Assembly: GCF_004028635.1 (NCBI RefSeq)
Contig: NZ_RQJW01000012.1
Location: forward strand, 62,001 to 126,000
Source of the DNA: Streptomyces cyaneus
Lineage (GTDB): Bacteria; Actinomycetota; Actinomycetes; Streptomycetales; Streptomycetaceae
DNA length: 64,000 nt
Reading direction: 5' to 3'
Shown here: positions 26,054 through 33,254 of the stretch, one piece after another
Layout of the letters: every line of letters starts with the position of its first letter
Numbering within the stretch: position 1 is the first letter of the stretch
Program-made: the position numbers and the translations under genes
Notes under the pieces: model-generated
Seen by the model: the letters and a program-made list of their open reading frames with translations, nothing else
Database searches by the model: none
Told to the model about the DNA's origin: nothing

Positions 26054-26170
26054 GCATACGAGGTTATAGGCGCCCACTGACAACGCGGACCGCCCGGATG
26101 CGGGGGTTCTCCACGCACATCGGTGGGACCTGTTCCCGACCGCGGCATCGGCGGCACCCGGGCAAGACAA

Positions 26171-26258
26171 GACCCCCCACGCACCCGCCAGAGCCAACCT
26201 ACCCTTGCTGCCTTCCGGCCCTGGGGGAGTTCAGTCAGATAGCGCCGCGTGAGGGGCT
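26171..26258 (-). ncRNA. ffs: 4.5S signal recognition particle RNA
   Basis: On the minus strand the conserved domain IV core reads CAGGGCCGGAAGGCAGCAAG, with the GGAA tetraloop and the asymmetric AGCA bulge that binds Ffh. The ends pair: CCCCTCACGC near 26257-26248 with GCGTGGGGGG near 26181-26172. It targets membrane proteins with Ffh. Location between dnaX and tRNA-Ser fits Streptomyces. Exact ends are estimated from pairing. Confidence 0.88.
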
Positions 26259-26334
26259 GAGCCCCAGCCTACCCGATCGCCGGGCGCCCGAACGAGTTCG
26301 CTAGCACCCTCCGACGTCATGTAATGTTTCCGGC

Positions 26335-26422
26335 GGAGGATTCGCCTAGAGGCCTAGGGCGCACGCTTGGAAAGCGTGTTGGGGGCAACCCCTCACGAGT
26401 TCGAATCTCGTATCCTCCGCCA
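26335..26422 (+). tRNA. tRNA-Ser(GGA)
   Basis: Class II tRNA with acceptor GGAGGAT/ATCCTCC, anticodon loop CTTGGAAAG (GGA), a long variable arm TTGGGGGCAACCCCTC, T-loop TTCGAAT and an encoded CCA (26420-26422). Its 3' half appears to have been used as an integration site. Confidence 0.97.
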
Positions 26423-26441
26423 GTGCCTCACCGGGCACGAT

Positions 26442-26479
26442 GTCGAAGGGCCCCACCGTTCGCGGTGGGGCCCTTCGAC
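26442..26479 (+). terminator. tRNA-Ser terminator
   Basis: A perfect 17-bp stem, GTCGAAGGGCCCCACCG / CGGTGGGGCCCTTCGAC, closed by a TTCG tetraloop. Most of it recurs at 31098-31129. Confidence 0.88.
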
Positions 26480-26798
26480 GTGTGTGGTCTCAGTTTTGGT
26501 CTCAGTTACCCCGGTCCACAGGGCGGGCCCGCCGCGAGCACGCCGGAAGCCATTGGGCGGTGGAGGCCGCACCCTGCTCGCCCGCCGGCACACTCCCCCG
26601 CCGGGATCGTCGGCCAGCCGCTGACTTCCAGCGTCAGCAGGCACGGACCGGGTGCGTACTTGCGTGCGTTGCCGTCGGTGGTTCATCCGCGTTCAGGGGC
26701 GGGTGCTCCCCTCCGGGGTGCGCCGTGGGTCTTGACCAACCAGATCGCAGGCGACCTCACCCTCGACTGGGCGGCTCGCAGCTCGGGCTTGCATGCGG
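26480..26798. other. Non-coding left end of tRNA-Ser island
   Basis: About 320 bp without a gene. It contains two copies of GGTCTCAG 12 bp apart (26486-26505). Read on the minus strand the repeat encodes TETKTET, which resembles the tail of tRNA-linked integrases, but no integrase domain remains. Direction and origin are unproven. Confidence 0.35.
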
Positions 26799-26835
26799 AA
26801 ACCGATCAGTTTACGGTGGTGAAACTGATCGGTTT
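26799..26835 (+). promoter_or_regulatory. Double TetR operator before the Fe-S reductase gene
   Basis: AAACCGATCAGTTT (26799-26812) and AAACTGATCGGTTT (26822-26835) are mirror copies of the same 14-bp near-palindrome, 9 bp apart, ending 45 bp before the start codon. The same box occurs before the tetR gene and, in perfect form, before the SDR gene. Confidence 0.85.
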
Positions 26836-26880
26836 CTCGCCGTGAAGGCGAGTCTCGAACCCGAATCAACAGGAGCACCG

Positions 26881-28005
26881 ATGACTGCCGCGCGCACCAC
26901 CGAGGGGCAACCGACGGGTCCCAGGCTTCCGGCGAAGCTGGCCGCCCACCCGTCAGTACAGGCGGTACTCGCCCGGCGCGGGGCCGGTGACGTCCCGAGC
27001 CCGCCGGCGGTGATCGACGCGGACTGGCTGCGCGAGCTGTGTCTGGCGGCCGGCGCGGACGACGCGGCTGCGGTCAGCCTGGACCACCCCGATCTGGCCG
27101 GCGAGCGCGAGCACGTACAGTCCGCGCTGCCCGGCACCCGCACCCTGATCGCGATGGCGGTCCGGATGAACCGCGACAACTGCCGTTCCCCGGCCCGCAG
27201 CGTGGCCAACCAGGAGTTCCACCAGGCCGACGAACAGGCCAACCACGCCGCCCGCAGCGTCACCCAGGCGCTCCAGGACGCCGGTTACCGCGCGCTCAAT
27301 CCCTCCGTCGGCTTCCCCCAGGAGATGGACCGTTTCCCCAGCGAGCGGATCTGGGTGGTGGCGCACAAAACGGTCGCCGTGGCCGCAGGGCTCGGCGTGA
27401 TGGGCCTGCACCGCAACGTCATCCACCCGAAGTTCGGCAGCTTCGTCCTGCTCGTGACCGTCCTCGTGGACGCGGAGGTGAGCGCGTACGGGCAGGCGCT
27501 GGACTACAACCCCTGCATCGACTGCAAGTTGTGCGTCGCCGCCTGCCCGGTCGGCGCCATCGCCAAGGACGGGGCATTCGACGCGCTGGCCTGCACCACG
27601 CACAACTACCGCGAGTTCATGAGCGGGTTCACCGACTGGGCGCAGACCGTGGCCGACAGCGAGGACGCCGCCGACTACCGCTCCCGGGTCACCGATTCCG
27701 AGAGCGCCTCCATGTGGCAGAGCCTCAGCTCGCCGCCCGGCTACAAGTCCGGCTACTGCCTTGCCGTCTGCCCCGCCGGCGAGGACGTGTTGGGCCCCTA
27801 CCTGGACGACCGCAAGTCGTTCATGGACACCGTGCTGCGCCCGCTCCAGGACAAGAAGGAAACCCTGTACGTCCTGCCAGGCTCGCACGCACAGGAGTAC
27901 GCCCGGCGTCGCTTCCCCCACAAGCCCGTCAAGGAAGTCACCGGAGGCTGGCAGCCCCCGGCGAAACGTTCCGCGTCCCCCGACCGAGAGACACGTACGT
28001 CATGA
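26881..28005 (+). CDS. 4Fe-4S protein, epoxyqueuosine-reductase (QueG)-like
   Basis: A 374-residue soluble redox protein. The N-terminal half has the QueG-like fold; a ferredoxin cluster motif CIDCKLCVAACPVGA begins at Cys212, and further cysteines (CTTHN, GYCLAVCPAGED from Cys293) complete a second cluster. Canonical QueG acts on tRNA queuosine with cobalamin, but this protein lacks the QueG HEAT repeat tail and lies in an accessory TetR regulon, so it is more likely a reductase for another substrate, perhaps in detoxification. ATG at 26881 with AGGAG upstream. Coupled (ATGA) to the YhgE-like gene. Confidence 0.85.
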   Translation: MTAARTTEGQPTGPRLPAKLAAHPSVQAVLARRGAGDVPSPPAVIDADWLRELCLAAGADDAAAVSLDHPDLAGEREHVQSALPGTRTLIAMAVRMNRDNCRSPARSVANQEFHQADEQANHAARSVTQALQDAGYRALNPSVGFPQEMDRFPSERIWVVAHKTVAVAAGLGVMGLHRNVIHPKFGSFVLLVTVLVDAEVSAYGQALDYNPCIDCKLCVAACPVGAIAKDGAFDALACTTHNYREFMSGFTDWAQTVADSEDAADYRSRVTDSESASMWQSLSSPPGYKSGYCLAVCPAGEDVLGPYLDDRKSFMDTVLRPLQDKKETLYVLPGSHAQEYARRRFPHKPVKEVTGGWQPPAKRSASPDRETRTS

Positions 28006-29300
28006 GTGGCATTCCCCCCTTCCGCGTCCTGCGCGCCAAGCCGCTGTGGATCGCGAACGGCGTCATCACGGGCGTACTCGCGCTGCTGTTCGCCGTGTTC
28101 TACGTCGGCGCGAACATCGATCCGGCCGGCCACCTGACCAAACTGCCCGTCGGCCTGGTCAACGCCGACAAGGGAGCCGCCGTCGGCGGCAAGCAGGTCA
28201 ACCTCGGGGCAGGGATCACCGAGTCGATCAAGAAGTCCGCCGCGGACGGGGACAAGATCGACTGGAAGGTGCTGGACGAGAAGGAGATGAAGGAGGAACT
28301 CGGCAAGGGCAGGTTGTTCGGCGCGCTCGTCGTCCCGGCCGACTTCACCTCCTCCGCCACCGCACTGACCGGCACCGCGGCCACCGGAACCCCGGCCCGC
28401 CCGACACTGACGGTGCTGACCAACCAGTCCGCCGGCAGCCTTGGCTCCGGCCTGGCCCGGACGGCGACGACCCAGGCGGCCGAGAACGCCTCGCTCCAGG
28501 TGGGCAAGGAGCTGACCGCCCAGATCGGGACCGCAAAGGCGAAGCTGCCCACCGCGGCACGCGTCCTGCTCACCGACCCGGCCGCCGTCACGGTGCAGGA
28601 CGGCCACCCCCTCGACCCGCACAGCGGCCTGGGCCTGACGGCCTTCTACTACGCACTCACCCTCGTGGTCGTCGGCATGCTCTCCGCCAACGTCATCAGC
28701 GGCCAGGTCGACCACGCCCTCGGCTACACCCACAACGACATGGGCCCGCTGCGCCTGCACCGCCCGCTGATCCGGGCCACCCGCATACAGACCCTCGCCA
28801 TCAGCAGCACCCTCATGACCGGCCTGTCCCTGCTGATGGGCACCATGGTCATGGCCGGCGCGGTCGGCATCATGGGCATGGACGCCGCCCACCTGCCCCT
28901 GCTGTGGCTGTACTCGGTGTGCGCCATCGCCGTCACCGGGATCGGCGCGCTTACTCTCCTCGCCGTCTTCGGCACGCCAGGCATGCTGCTGGTCACGCTG
29001 GTCTTCATCGGAATGGCGGTACCCACGGCCGGGGCCACCACCCCCATCGAGGCACTGCCCGGCTTCTACCGCTTCCTCTCCGAGTTCGAGCCCCTGCGGC
29101 AGATCACCGGCGGCATCCGCTCGATCCTCTACTACGACGCCCAGGGCGACGCGGGTCTGACCCGAGGCTGGGTCATGATGGCCGCCGGCCTCGTGGCGGC
29201 CGCACTGTTCGGCTTCGGCGTGCTGGGGTGGTACGACCGCAAGGGGCTGCATCGCATCCCGGTGGAGACAACGCCCGAGAAGACCACGGTCCCGGCCTAG
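28002..29300 (+). CDS. YhgE/Pip-type ABC-2-like membrane protein
   Basis: A 432-residue membrane protein. A first helix (residues 17-37, GVITGVLALLFAVFYVGANI) is followed by a large extracytoplasmic domain with the VGLVNADKGA motif typical of YhgE/Pip and DUF3533 proteins, then five or six C-terminal helices (from about residue 205). Such proteins resemble ABC-2 permeases without an ATPase and are often linked to TetR regulators and drug resistance. The start overlaps the reductase gene stop (ATGA), so the two are one operon under the operator at 26799-26835. Confidence 0.9.
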   Translation: MSGIPPFRVLRAKPLWIANGVITGVLALLFAVFYVGANIDPAGHLTKLPVGLVNADKGAAVGGKQVNLGAGITESIKKSAADGDKIDWKVLDEKEMKEELGKGRLFGALVVPADFTSSATALTGTAATGTPARPTLTVLTNQSAGSLGSGLARTATTQAAENASLQVGKELTAQIGTAKAKLPTAARVLLTDPAAVTVQDGHPLDPHSGLGLTAFYYALTLVVVGMLSANVISGQVDHALGYTHNDMGPLRLHRPLIRATRIQTLAISSTLMTGLSLLMGTMVMAGAVGIMGMDAAHLPLLWLYSVCAIAVTGIGALTLLAVFGTPGMLLVTLVFIGMAVPTAGATTPIEALPGFYRFLSEFEPLRQITGGIRSILYYDAQGDAGLTRGWVMMAAGLVAAALFGFGVLGWYDRKGLHRIPVETTPEKTTVPA

Positions 29301-29342
29301 CGGAGGGCGCGCACACCCGCCAGGGCTCGGACTCCACACTGA

Positions 29343-29356
29343 AAACCGATCAGTTT
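29343..29356 (+). promoter_or_regulatory. Single TetR operator before tetR
   Basis: AAACCGATCAGTTT, one copy, 33 bp before the tetR start. A single imperfect box here versus paired boxes at the target promoters suggests weaker autoregulation. Confidence 0.8.
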
Positions 29357-29388
29357 CCAATCTGTTGAAATCGAGTTAACCTCGCAGC

Positions 29389-29958
29389 ATGACCACCGAG
29401 GCGAAGCCCAGCCCCCGAGAGCGGCTGCTGAATGCGGCGGCCACGCTCACCTACCGAGACGGTGTCGGTATCGGCGTCGAGGCCCTGTGCAAGGCGGCAG
29501 GGGTGTCGAAGCGCTCCATGTACCAGCTGTTCGAGAGCAAGGACGAACTGCTGGCGGCGAGCCTGGAGCAGCGCACCTCCGCCTACGCGGCGACACTCCT
29601 GCCCGCGGCGGACGACCGTCGTTCACCTCGCGAGCGAATCATGCACGTCTTCGAGCAGGTGGAACGGCAGGCGGGTACGCCCGAGTTCCGAGGCTGCCAA
29701 TATCTGGCTGTCCAGATCGAGCTCAAGGATCAGAGTCACCCCGCGAGCCGGGTCGCCCATCAGGTCAAGGCGAACCTGACCGCCTTCTTCCGCGCCGAGG
29801 CCGAACAGGGCGGGGCAAGCGATCCCGACCTGCTGGCCCGGCAGCTCAGCCTGGTCTTCGACGGCGCCAGCGCCCGCGCGGGGATCGGAGCGGACAAACT
29901 GACGGGGCTCATCGCGCCCACGGTGACCACCCTGCTCGACGCAGCAGGCATGCGCTGA
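29389..29958 (+). CDS. TetR/AcrR family regulator
   Basis: A 189-residue repressor. The N-terminal HTH is typical: RERLLNAAATLTYRDGVGIG, then CKAAGVSKRSMYQLFESKDELL. The ligand domain (about 60-189) is alpha-helical; GCQYLAVQIELKDQSHPASRV is a recognisable subfamily feature. It likely represses its own gene, the upstream reductase/YhgE operon and the downstream SDR gene through the shared AAACCGATC(A/G)GTTT box. The inducer is unknown. ATG at 29389. Confidence 0.95.
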   Translation: MTTEAKPSPRERLLNAAATLTYRDGVGIGVEALCKAAGVSKRSMYQLFESKDELLAASLEQRTSAYAATLLPAADDRRSPRERIMHVFEQVERQAGTPEFRGCQYLAVQIELKDQSHPASRVAHQVKANLTAFFRAEAEQGGASDPDLLARQLSLVFDGASARAGIGADKLTGLIAPTVTTLLDAAGMR

Positions 29959-30119
29959 CCCGTCACCTTTCCAGAACGCCCCGTTACCGCCCGGCGGGGA
30001 AGCCCAATAGCCGCAAGCGTCGCGAATTCGGCGACCGCCGCGCGAATGACGCTCTCACGCCTCTGCGGCGCACTGATCCTGCCCCTGCCATCACTCTGCC
30101 CGCCTGAGCTTGCGCACGG

Positions 30120-30157
30120 AAACCGATCGGTTTACAGTGAGAGAAACCGATCGGTTT
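30120..30157 (+). promoter_or_regulatory. Double perfect TetR operator before the SDR gene
   Basis: Two perfect copies of AAACCGATCGGTTT, at 30120-30133 and 30144-30157, 10 bp apart. The second ends 19 bp before the SDR start. Confidence 0.88.
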
Positions 30158-30176
30158 CTCGATGTGGCAGGAGTCC

Positions 30177-30995
30177 ATGATGACGACGGATCGGCCGGTG
30201 GCACTCGTAACGGGTGCGTCCTCCGGCATAGGCAAGGAAACCGCGCTCGCACTGGTCGCGGCGGGTTTCGACGTGGTCGGAACAGGCCGCGACACCTCAC
30301 GCGTCACCCCGCTCAGCGGTGTGACGTTCCTCGACCTCGACGTGGTCAGCGAAACCTCGGTCACCGCAGTGGTCCATGAGGTGATCGAGCGGTTCGGGCG
30401 GATCGACGTCCTGGTCAACAACGCCGGCGTCGGCTCGATGGGTGCGGCCGAGGAAACCTCCCTCGCGCAGACCCAGGGTATGTTCGACACCAATGTCTTC
30501 GGGGTCATGCGCATGGTGAACGAGGTCCTGCCGCACATGCGCGCTCAGCGACGCGGGCGCATCATCAACATCTCGTCCGTGCTCGGGTTCCTGCCCCAGC
30601 CCTACATGGCCGCCTACGCCGCCTCCAAGCACGCGATCGAGGGCTACACCGAGTCCCTGGACCACGAGATCCGTGACCACGGCGTCCGGGCGCTCATCGT
30701 CGAACCCGCCTACACCAGGACCGGATTCGAGGCCAACAGTGCGAAGCCCGACACCCCCCTGCACGCGTACGCGAAGCAGCGGCAGACCGTCGACCGCGTG
30801 ATGGCGGAGGCCGTCAGGGACGGCGACGCTCCCGCCGTCGTCGCCAAGGCGATCGTCGCGGCGGCGACCGACCCGAAGCCGAAGCCGCGTTATACCGCCG
30901 GTCCCCTGGCCGGACGCGCACGCGTACTGCGCCGCCTCGCTCCCGCCCAGGTCTTCGACAAGCAGATCCGCAAGATGAACAAGCTGGCCGGCTGA
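30177..30995 (+). CDS. Short-chain dehydrogenase/reductase
   Basis: A 272-residue classical SDR. NAD(P) motif VTGASSGIGKE (about 11-21), NNAGVGS, the catalytic Ser in NISSVLG and YAASK with catalytic Tyr/Lys are all present. Substrate is unknown. GGAG lies 4 bases before ATG 30177 and 7 before ATG 30180; either could be used. It belongs to the TetR regulon by its double operator and closes the island next to the tRNA-Ser remnant. With the Fe-S reductase and the membrane protein it suggests modification plus export of a toxic compound (inference). Confidence 0.94.
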   Translation: MMTTDRPVALVTGASSGIGKETALALVAAGFDVVGTGRDTSRVTPLSGVTFLDLDVVSETSVTAVVHEVIERFGRIDVLVNNAGVGSMGAAEETSLAQTQGMFDTNVFGVMRMVNEVLPHMRAQRRGRIINISSVLGFLPQPYMAAYAASKHAIEGYTESLDHEIRDHGVRALIVEPAYTRTGFEANSAKPDTPLHAYAKQRQTVDRVMAEAVRDGDAPAVVAKAIVAAATDPKPKPRYTAGPLAGRARVLRRLAPAQVFDKQIRKMNKLAG

Positions 30996-31083
30996 CGCGC
31001 AGGCGCTCCCCGGGCCTCGAGACTTCGCAGCGACTGGGCCGCCACCGTTCACCGCCGTACGCGCACCCCGTCTGACCTGCCCC

Positions 31084-31130
31084 GAAAGCGTGTTGGGGGC
31101 CCCACCGTTCGCGGTGGGACCCTTCGACGT
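31084..31130. repeat. Deleted copy of tRNA-Ser 3' part and its terminator (attR-like)
   Basis: GAAAGCGTGTTGGGGGC (31084-31100) is identical to tRNA-Ser 26370-26386. It runs directly into CCCCACCGTTCGCGGTGGG (31100-31118) and CCCTTCGACGT (31120-31130), matching the tRNA terminator at 26451-26480 with one change (A for G). About 65 bp between the two parts is missing here. The hairpin that remains can also terminate the SDR gene and the convergent gap gene. Confidence 0.8.
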
Positions 31131-31145
31131 TGTCTGCGCCCTCCG

Positions 31146-32144
31146 TCAGCGGGTGGTGAGGAGCTCGAGGGTGTCGATCACTCGGTTTGAGAAGCCCCAC
31201 TCGTTGTCGTACCAGGCGACCACCTTGATGTGGCGGCCGTCGACGCGGGTGAGGGCTGAGTCGAAGATCGACGATGCGGGATTGCCCGTGATGTCGGACG
31301 ACACGAGCGGGTCGTCCGAGTACTCGAGGATGCCGGCGAGCGGGCCCTCCGCCGCGGCGCGGTACGCCGCCAGCACGTCGTCGCGCGTGACGTCGCGGGC
31401 GACGGTCGTGTTGAGTTCGACGATCGAGCCCACCGGCACCGGTACGCGGATCGAGTCGCCCGACAGCTTGCCGTCGAGGTTCGGCAGGACCAGGCCGATC
31501 GCCTTGGCGGCGCCCGTCGTGGTCGGCACGATGTTTTCGGCGGCGGCGCGGGCGCGGCGGGCGTCGCGGTGCGGGCCGTCCTGGAGGTTCTGCTCCTGCG
31601 TGTAGGCGTGCACCGTCGTCATGAAGCCGTGCTCGATGCCGGCGAGTTCGTCGAGGACCGCGGCCAGCGGTGCGAGCGCGTTGGTGGTGCAGGAGGCGTT
31701 CGAGACGATCGTGTGCACGGCCGGGTCGTAGGTGTCGGTGTTGACTCCGAACGCGAGCGTGACGTCGGCGCCGTCCGACGGCGCGCTGACGAGTACCTTC
31801 TTCGCGCCCGCGTCGAGGTGGGCGCGGGCGGCCTTCGCCGAGGTGAAGCGGCCGGTGGCTTCCAGGACGACGTCGACGCCGAGTTCGGCCCACGGCAGCT
31901 GCGCCGGTTCGCGCTCGGCGAGCACCGTGATGCGACGGCCGTCGACGACAAGGGCGTCGCCGTCGACGGTCACCGGGCGGCCGAGTCGGCCGGCCGTCGT
32001 GTCGTAGGCGAGCAGCCGGGCGAGGGTGGCGGGCTCCGTGAGGTCGTTGACGGCGACGACTTCGAGGTTGCTGTCGCGTTCGAGCAGTGCGCGCAGCACA
32101 TTGCGTCCGATGCGGCCGAATCCGTTGATCGCGATGCGAGTCAT
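31146..32144 (-). CDS. gap: Glyceraldehyde-3-phosphate dehydrogenase, type I
   Basis: A 332-residue NAD-dependent GAPDH: G3P + NAD + phosphate to 1,3-bisphosphoglycerate. It shows the Rossmann INGFGRIGRN, the NAD-selecting Asp in AVNDLTEP, catalytic Cys in SNASCTTN and the C-terminal WYDNEWGFSNR. ATG at 32144, AAGGGA about 11 bases upstream. Its position far from pgk/tpi, beside an AraC-type regulator, indicates an accessory paralogue with conditional expression rather than the main glycolytic enzyme (inference). Confidence 0.95.
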   Translation of the reverse strand: MTRIAINGFGRIGRNVLRALLERDSNLEVVAVNDLTEPATLARLLAYDTTAGRLGRPVTVDGDALVVDGRRITVLAEREPAQLPWAELGVDVVLEATGRFTSAKAARAHLDAGAKKVLVSAPSDGADVTLAFGVNTDTYDPAVHTIVSNASCTTNALAPLAAVLDELAGIEHGFMTTVHAYTQEQNLQDGPHRDARRARAAAENIVPTTTGAAKAIGLVLPNLDGKLSGDSIRVPVPVGSIVELNTTVARDVTRDDVLAAYRAAAEGPLAGILEYSDDPLVSSDITGNPASSIFDSALTRVDGRHIKVVAWYDNEWGFSNRVIDTLELLTTR

Positions 32145-32258
32145 GAGTGGGGTGTCCCTTCGTCCTTTCGGTTCCCCACCAGCGTCGCGTGCGTCATCCG
32201 GCCGTGACAGCGGCGTGATCGCCACGGTTCAAAAGGATCGCGCCATGTGGCGGCGGGG

Positions 32259-33215
32259 CTACTCGCCCTGGGTGAAGGTGCGCCGGTATTCGCTCGGCGT
32301 GGTGCCGAGAATGCGCTGGAAGTGCAGCCGCAGATTCGCACCGGTGCCGAGCCCGACGTCGGCGGCGATCTGTTCGACGCTGCGCTGCGAGCGCTCGAGC
32401 AGTTCGCGGGCCACGTCGATGCGGGCGCGCATCACCCACTGCATCGGCGTGTAGCCGGTCTCCTCGACGAAGCGCCGGGAGAACGTGCGCGGCGAGACCC
32501 CGGCCTGTCGCGCCAGCAGGTCGAGGGTGAGGGGCTCGCCGAGCCGGTGCAGCGCCCACTCGCGGGTGGCGGCGAACCGCTCGCCGAGCGGCTCGGGCAC
32601 GCTACGCGGCACGTACTGCGCTTGACCGCCGCTGCGATAGGGGGCCGCGACCAGGCGCCGGGCCGCGTGGTTCGACGCAGCCACCCCGAGGTCGCCGCGC
32701 AGAATGTGCAGGCACAGGTCGATGCCCGAGGCGGCGCCCGCCGACGTCAGCACGCTGCCCTCGTCGACGAACAGCACGTTCTCGTCGACCTGGACGAGCG
32801 GATGCTTCGCCGCGAGCGCCCGTGAGTAGTGCCAGTGCGTCGTGGCCCGTCTGCCGTCGAGCAGGCCTGTGGCGGCGAGCGCGAAGGCGCCGGTCGAGAT
32901 GGCGGCGAGCCGCGTGCCCCGGGCGTGGGCGGCGATCAGCGCGTCGACGACGGCCTGCGGCGGGTCGTCGCGGTCCGGGAACCGGTAGCCGGGGATGAAG
33001 ACGATCTCGGCCCAGGCGAGCGCGTCGAGGCCGTGGGCGACGTGGTACGACAGGCCGTCGGCGCCGGTCACCAGACCAGGTGCCGCCCCGCACACGCGTA
33101 CCTCGTACGGCATGCTCGCGCGGGTCGTGAACACCTGCGCCGGAATGCCGACATCGAGCGGCTTCGCACCCACGAGCACAAGGACGGCGACGCGATGCAG
33201 GCGGGAGGACGGCAC
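32259..33215 (-). CDS. GlxA-family (DJ-1/PfpI + AraC) regulator
   Basis: A 318-residue protein. The N-terminal half (about 5-185) is a class I amidotransferase-like DJ-1/PfpI domain without the usual nucleophile Cys (AISTGAFALAATGLL has Ser/Thr at the elbow), used for sensing; the C-terminal 110 residues are an AraC HTH (LARQAGVSPRTFSRRF, then EQIAADVGLGTGANLRLHFQ). GTG start at 33213-33215, weak ribosome site. It lies 115 bp upstream of gap on the same strand and may control it. Confidence 0.92.
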   Translation of the reverse strand: MPSSRLHRVAVLVLVGAKPLDVGIPAQVFTTRASMPYEVRVCGAAPGLVTGADGLSYHVAHGLDALAWAEIVFIPGYRFPDRDDPPQAVVDALIAAHARGTRLAAISTGAFALAATGLLDGRRATTHWHYSRALAAKHPLVQVDENVLFVDEGSVLTSAGAASGIDLCLHILRGDLGVAASNHAARRLVAAPYRSGGQAQYVPRSVPEPLGERFAATREWALHRLGEPLTLDLLARQAGVSPRTFSRRFVEETGYTPMQWVMRARIDVARELLERSQRSVEQIAADVGLGTGANLRLHFQRILGTTPSEYRRTFTQGE

Positions 33216-33254
33216 GGGGACAGGGTACGAGGGAGCGCGAGGCTGGGCCTCTCG

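Noticed and set aside
22760..26080. An 1106-codon plus-strand open frame opposite purD and dnaX
   Set aside because: Low-complexity Arg/Gly/Ala translation typical of antisense to high-GC genes; dnaX and purD on the minus strand are certain.
26393..26686. Minus-strand frame with TETKTET that looks like an integrase tail
   Set aside because: No catalytic tyrosine-recombinase motif (R, HxxR, Y) is present. I kept it only as a weak hint for the island border.
26440..26880. Upstream extension of the Fe-S reductase reading frame towards tRNA-Ser
   Set aside because: It would cross the tRNA terminator and the double operator; ATG 26881 has a proper ribosome binding site.
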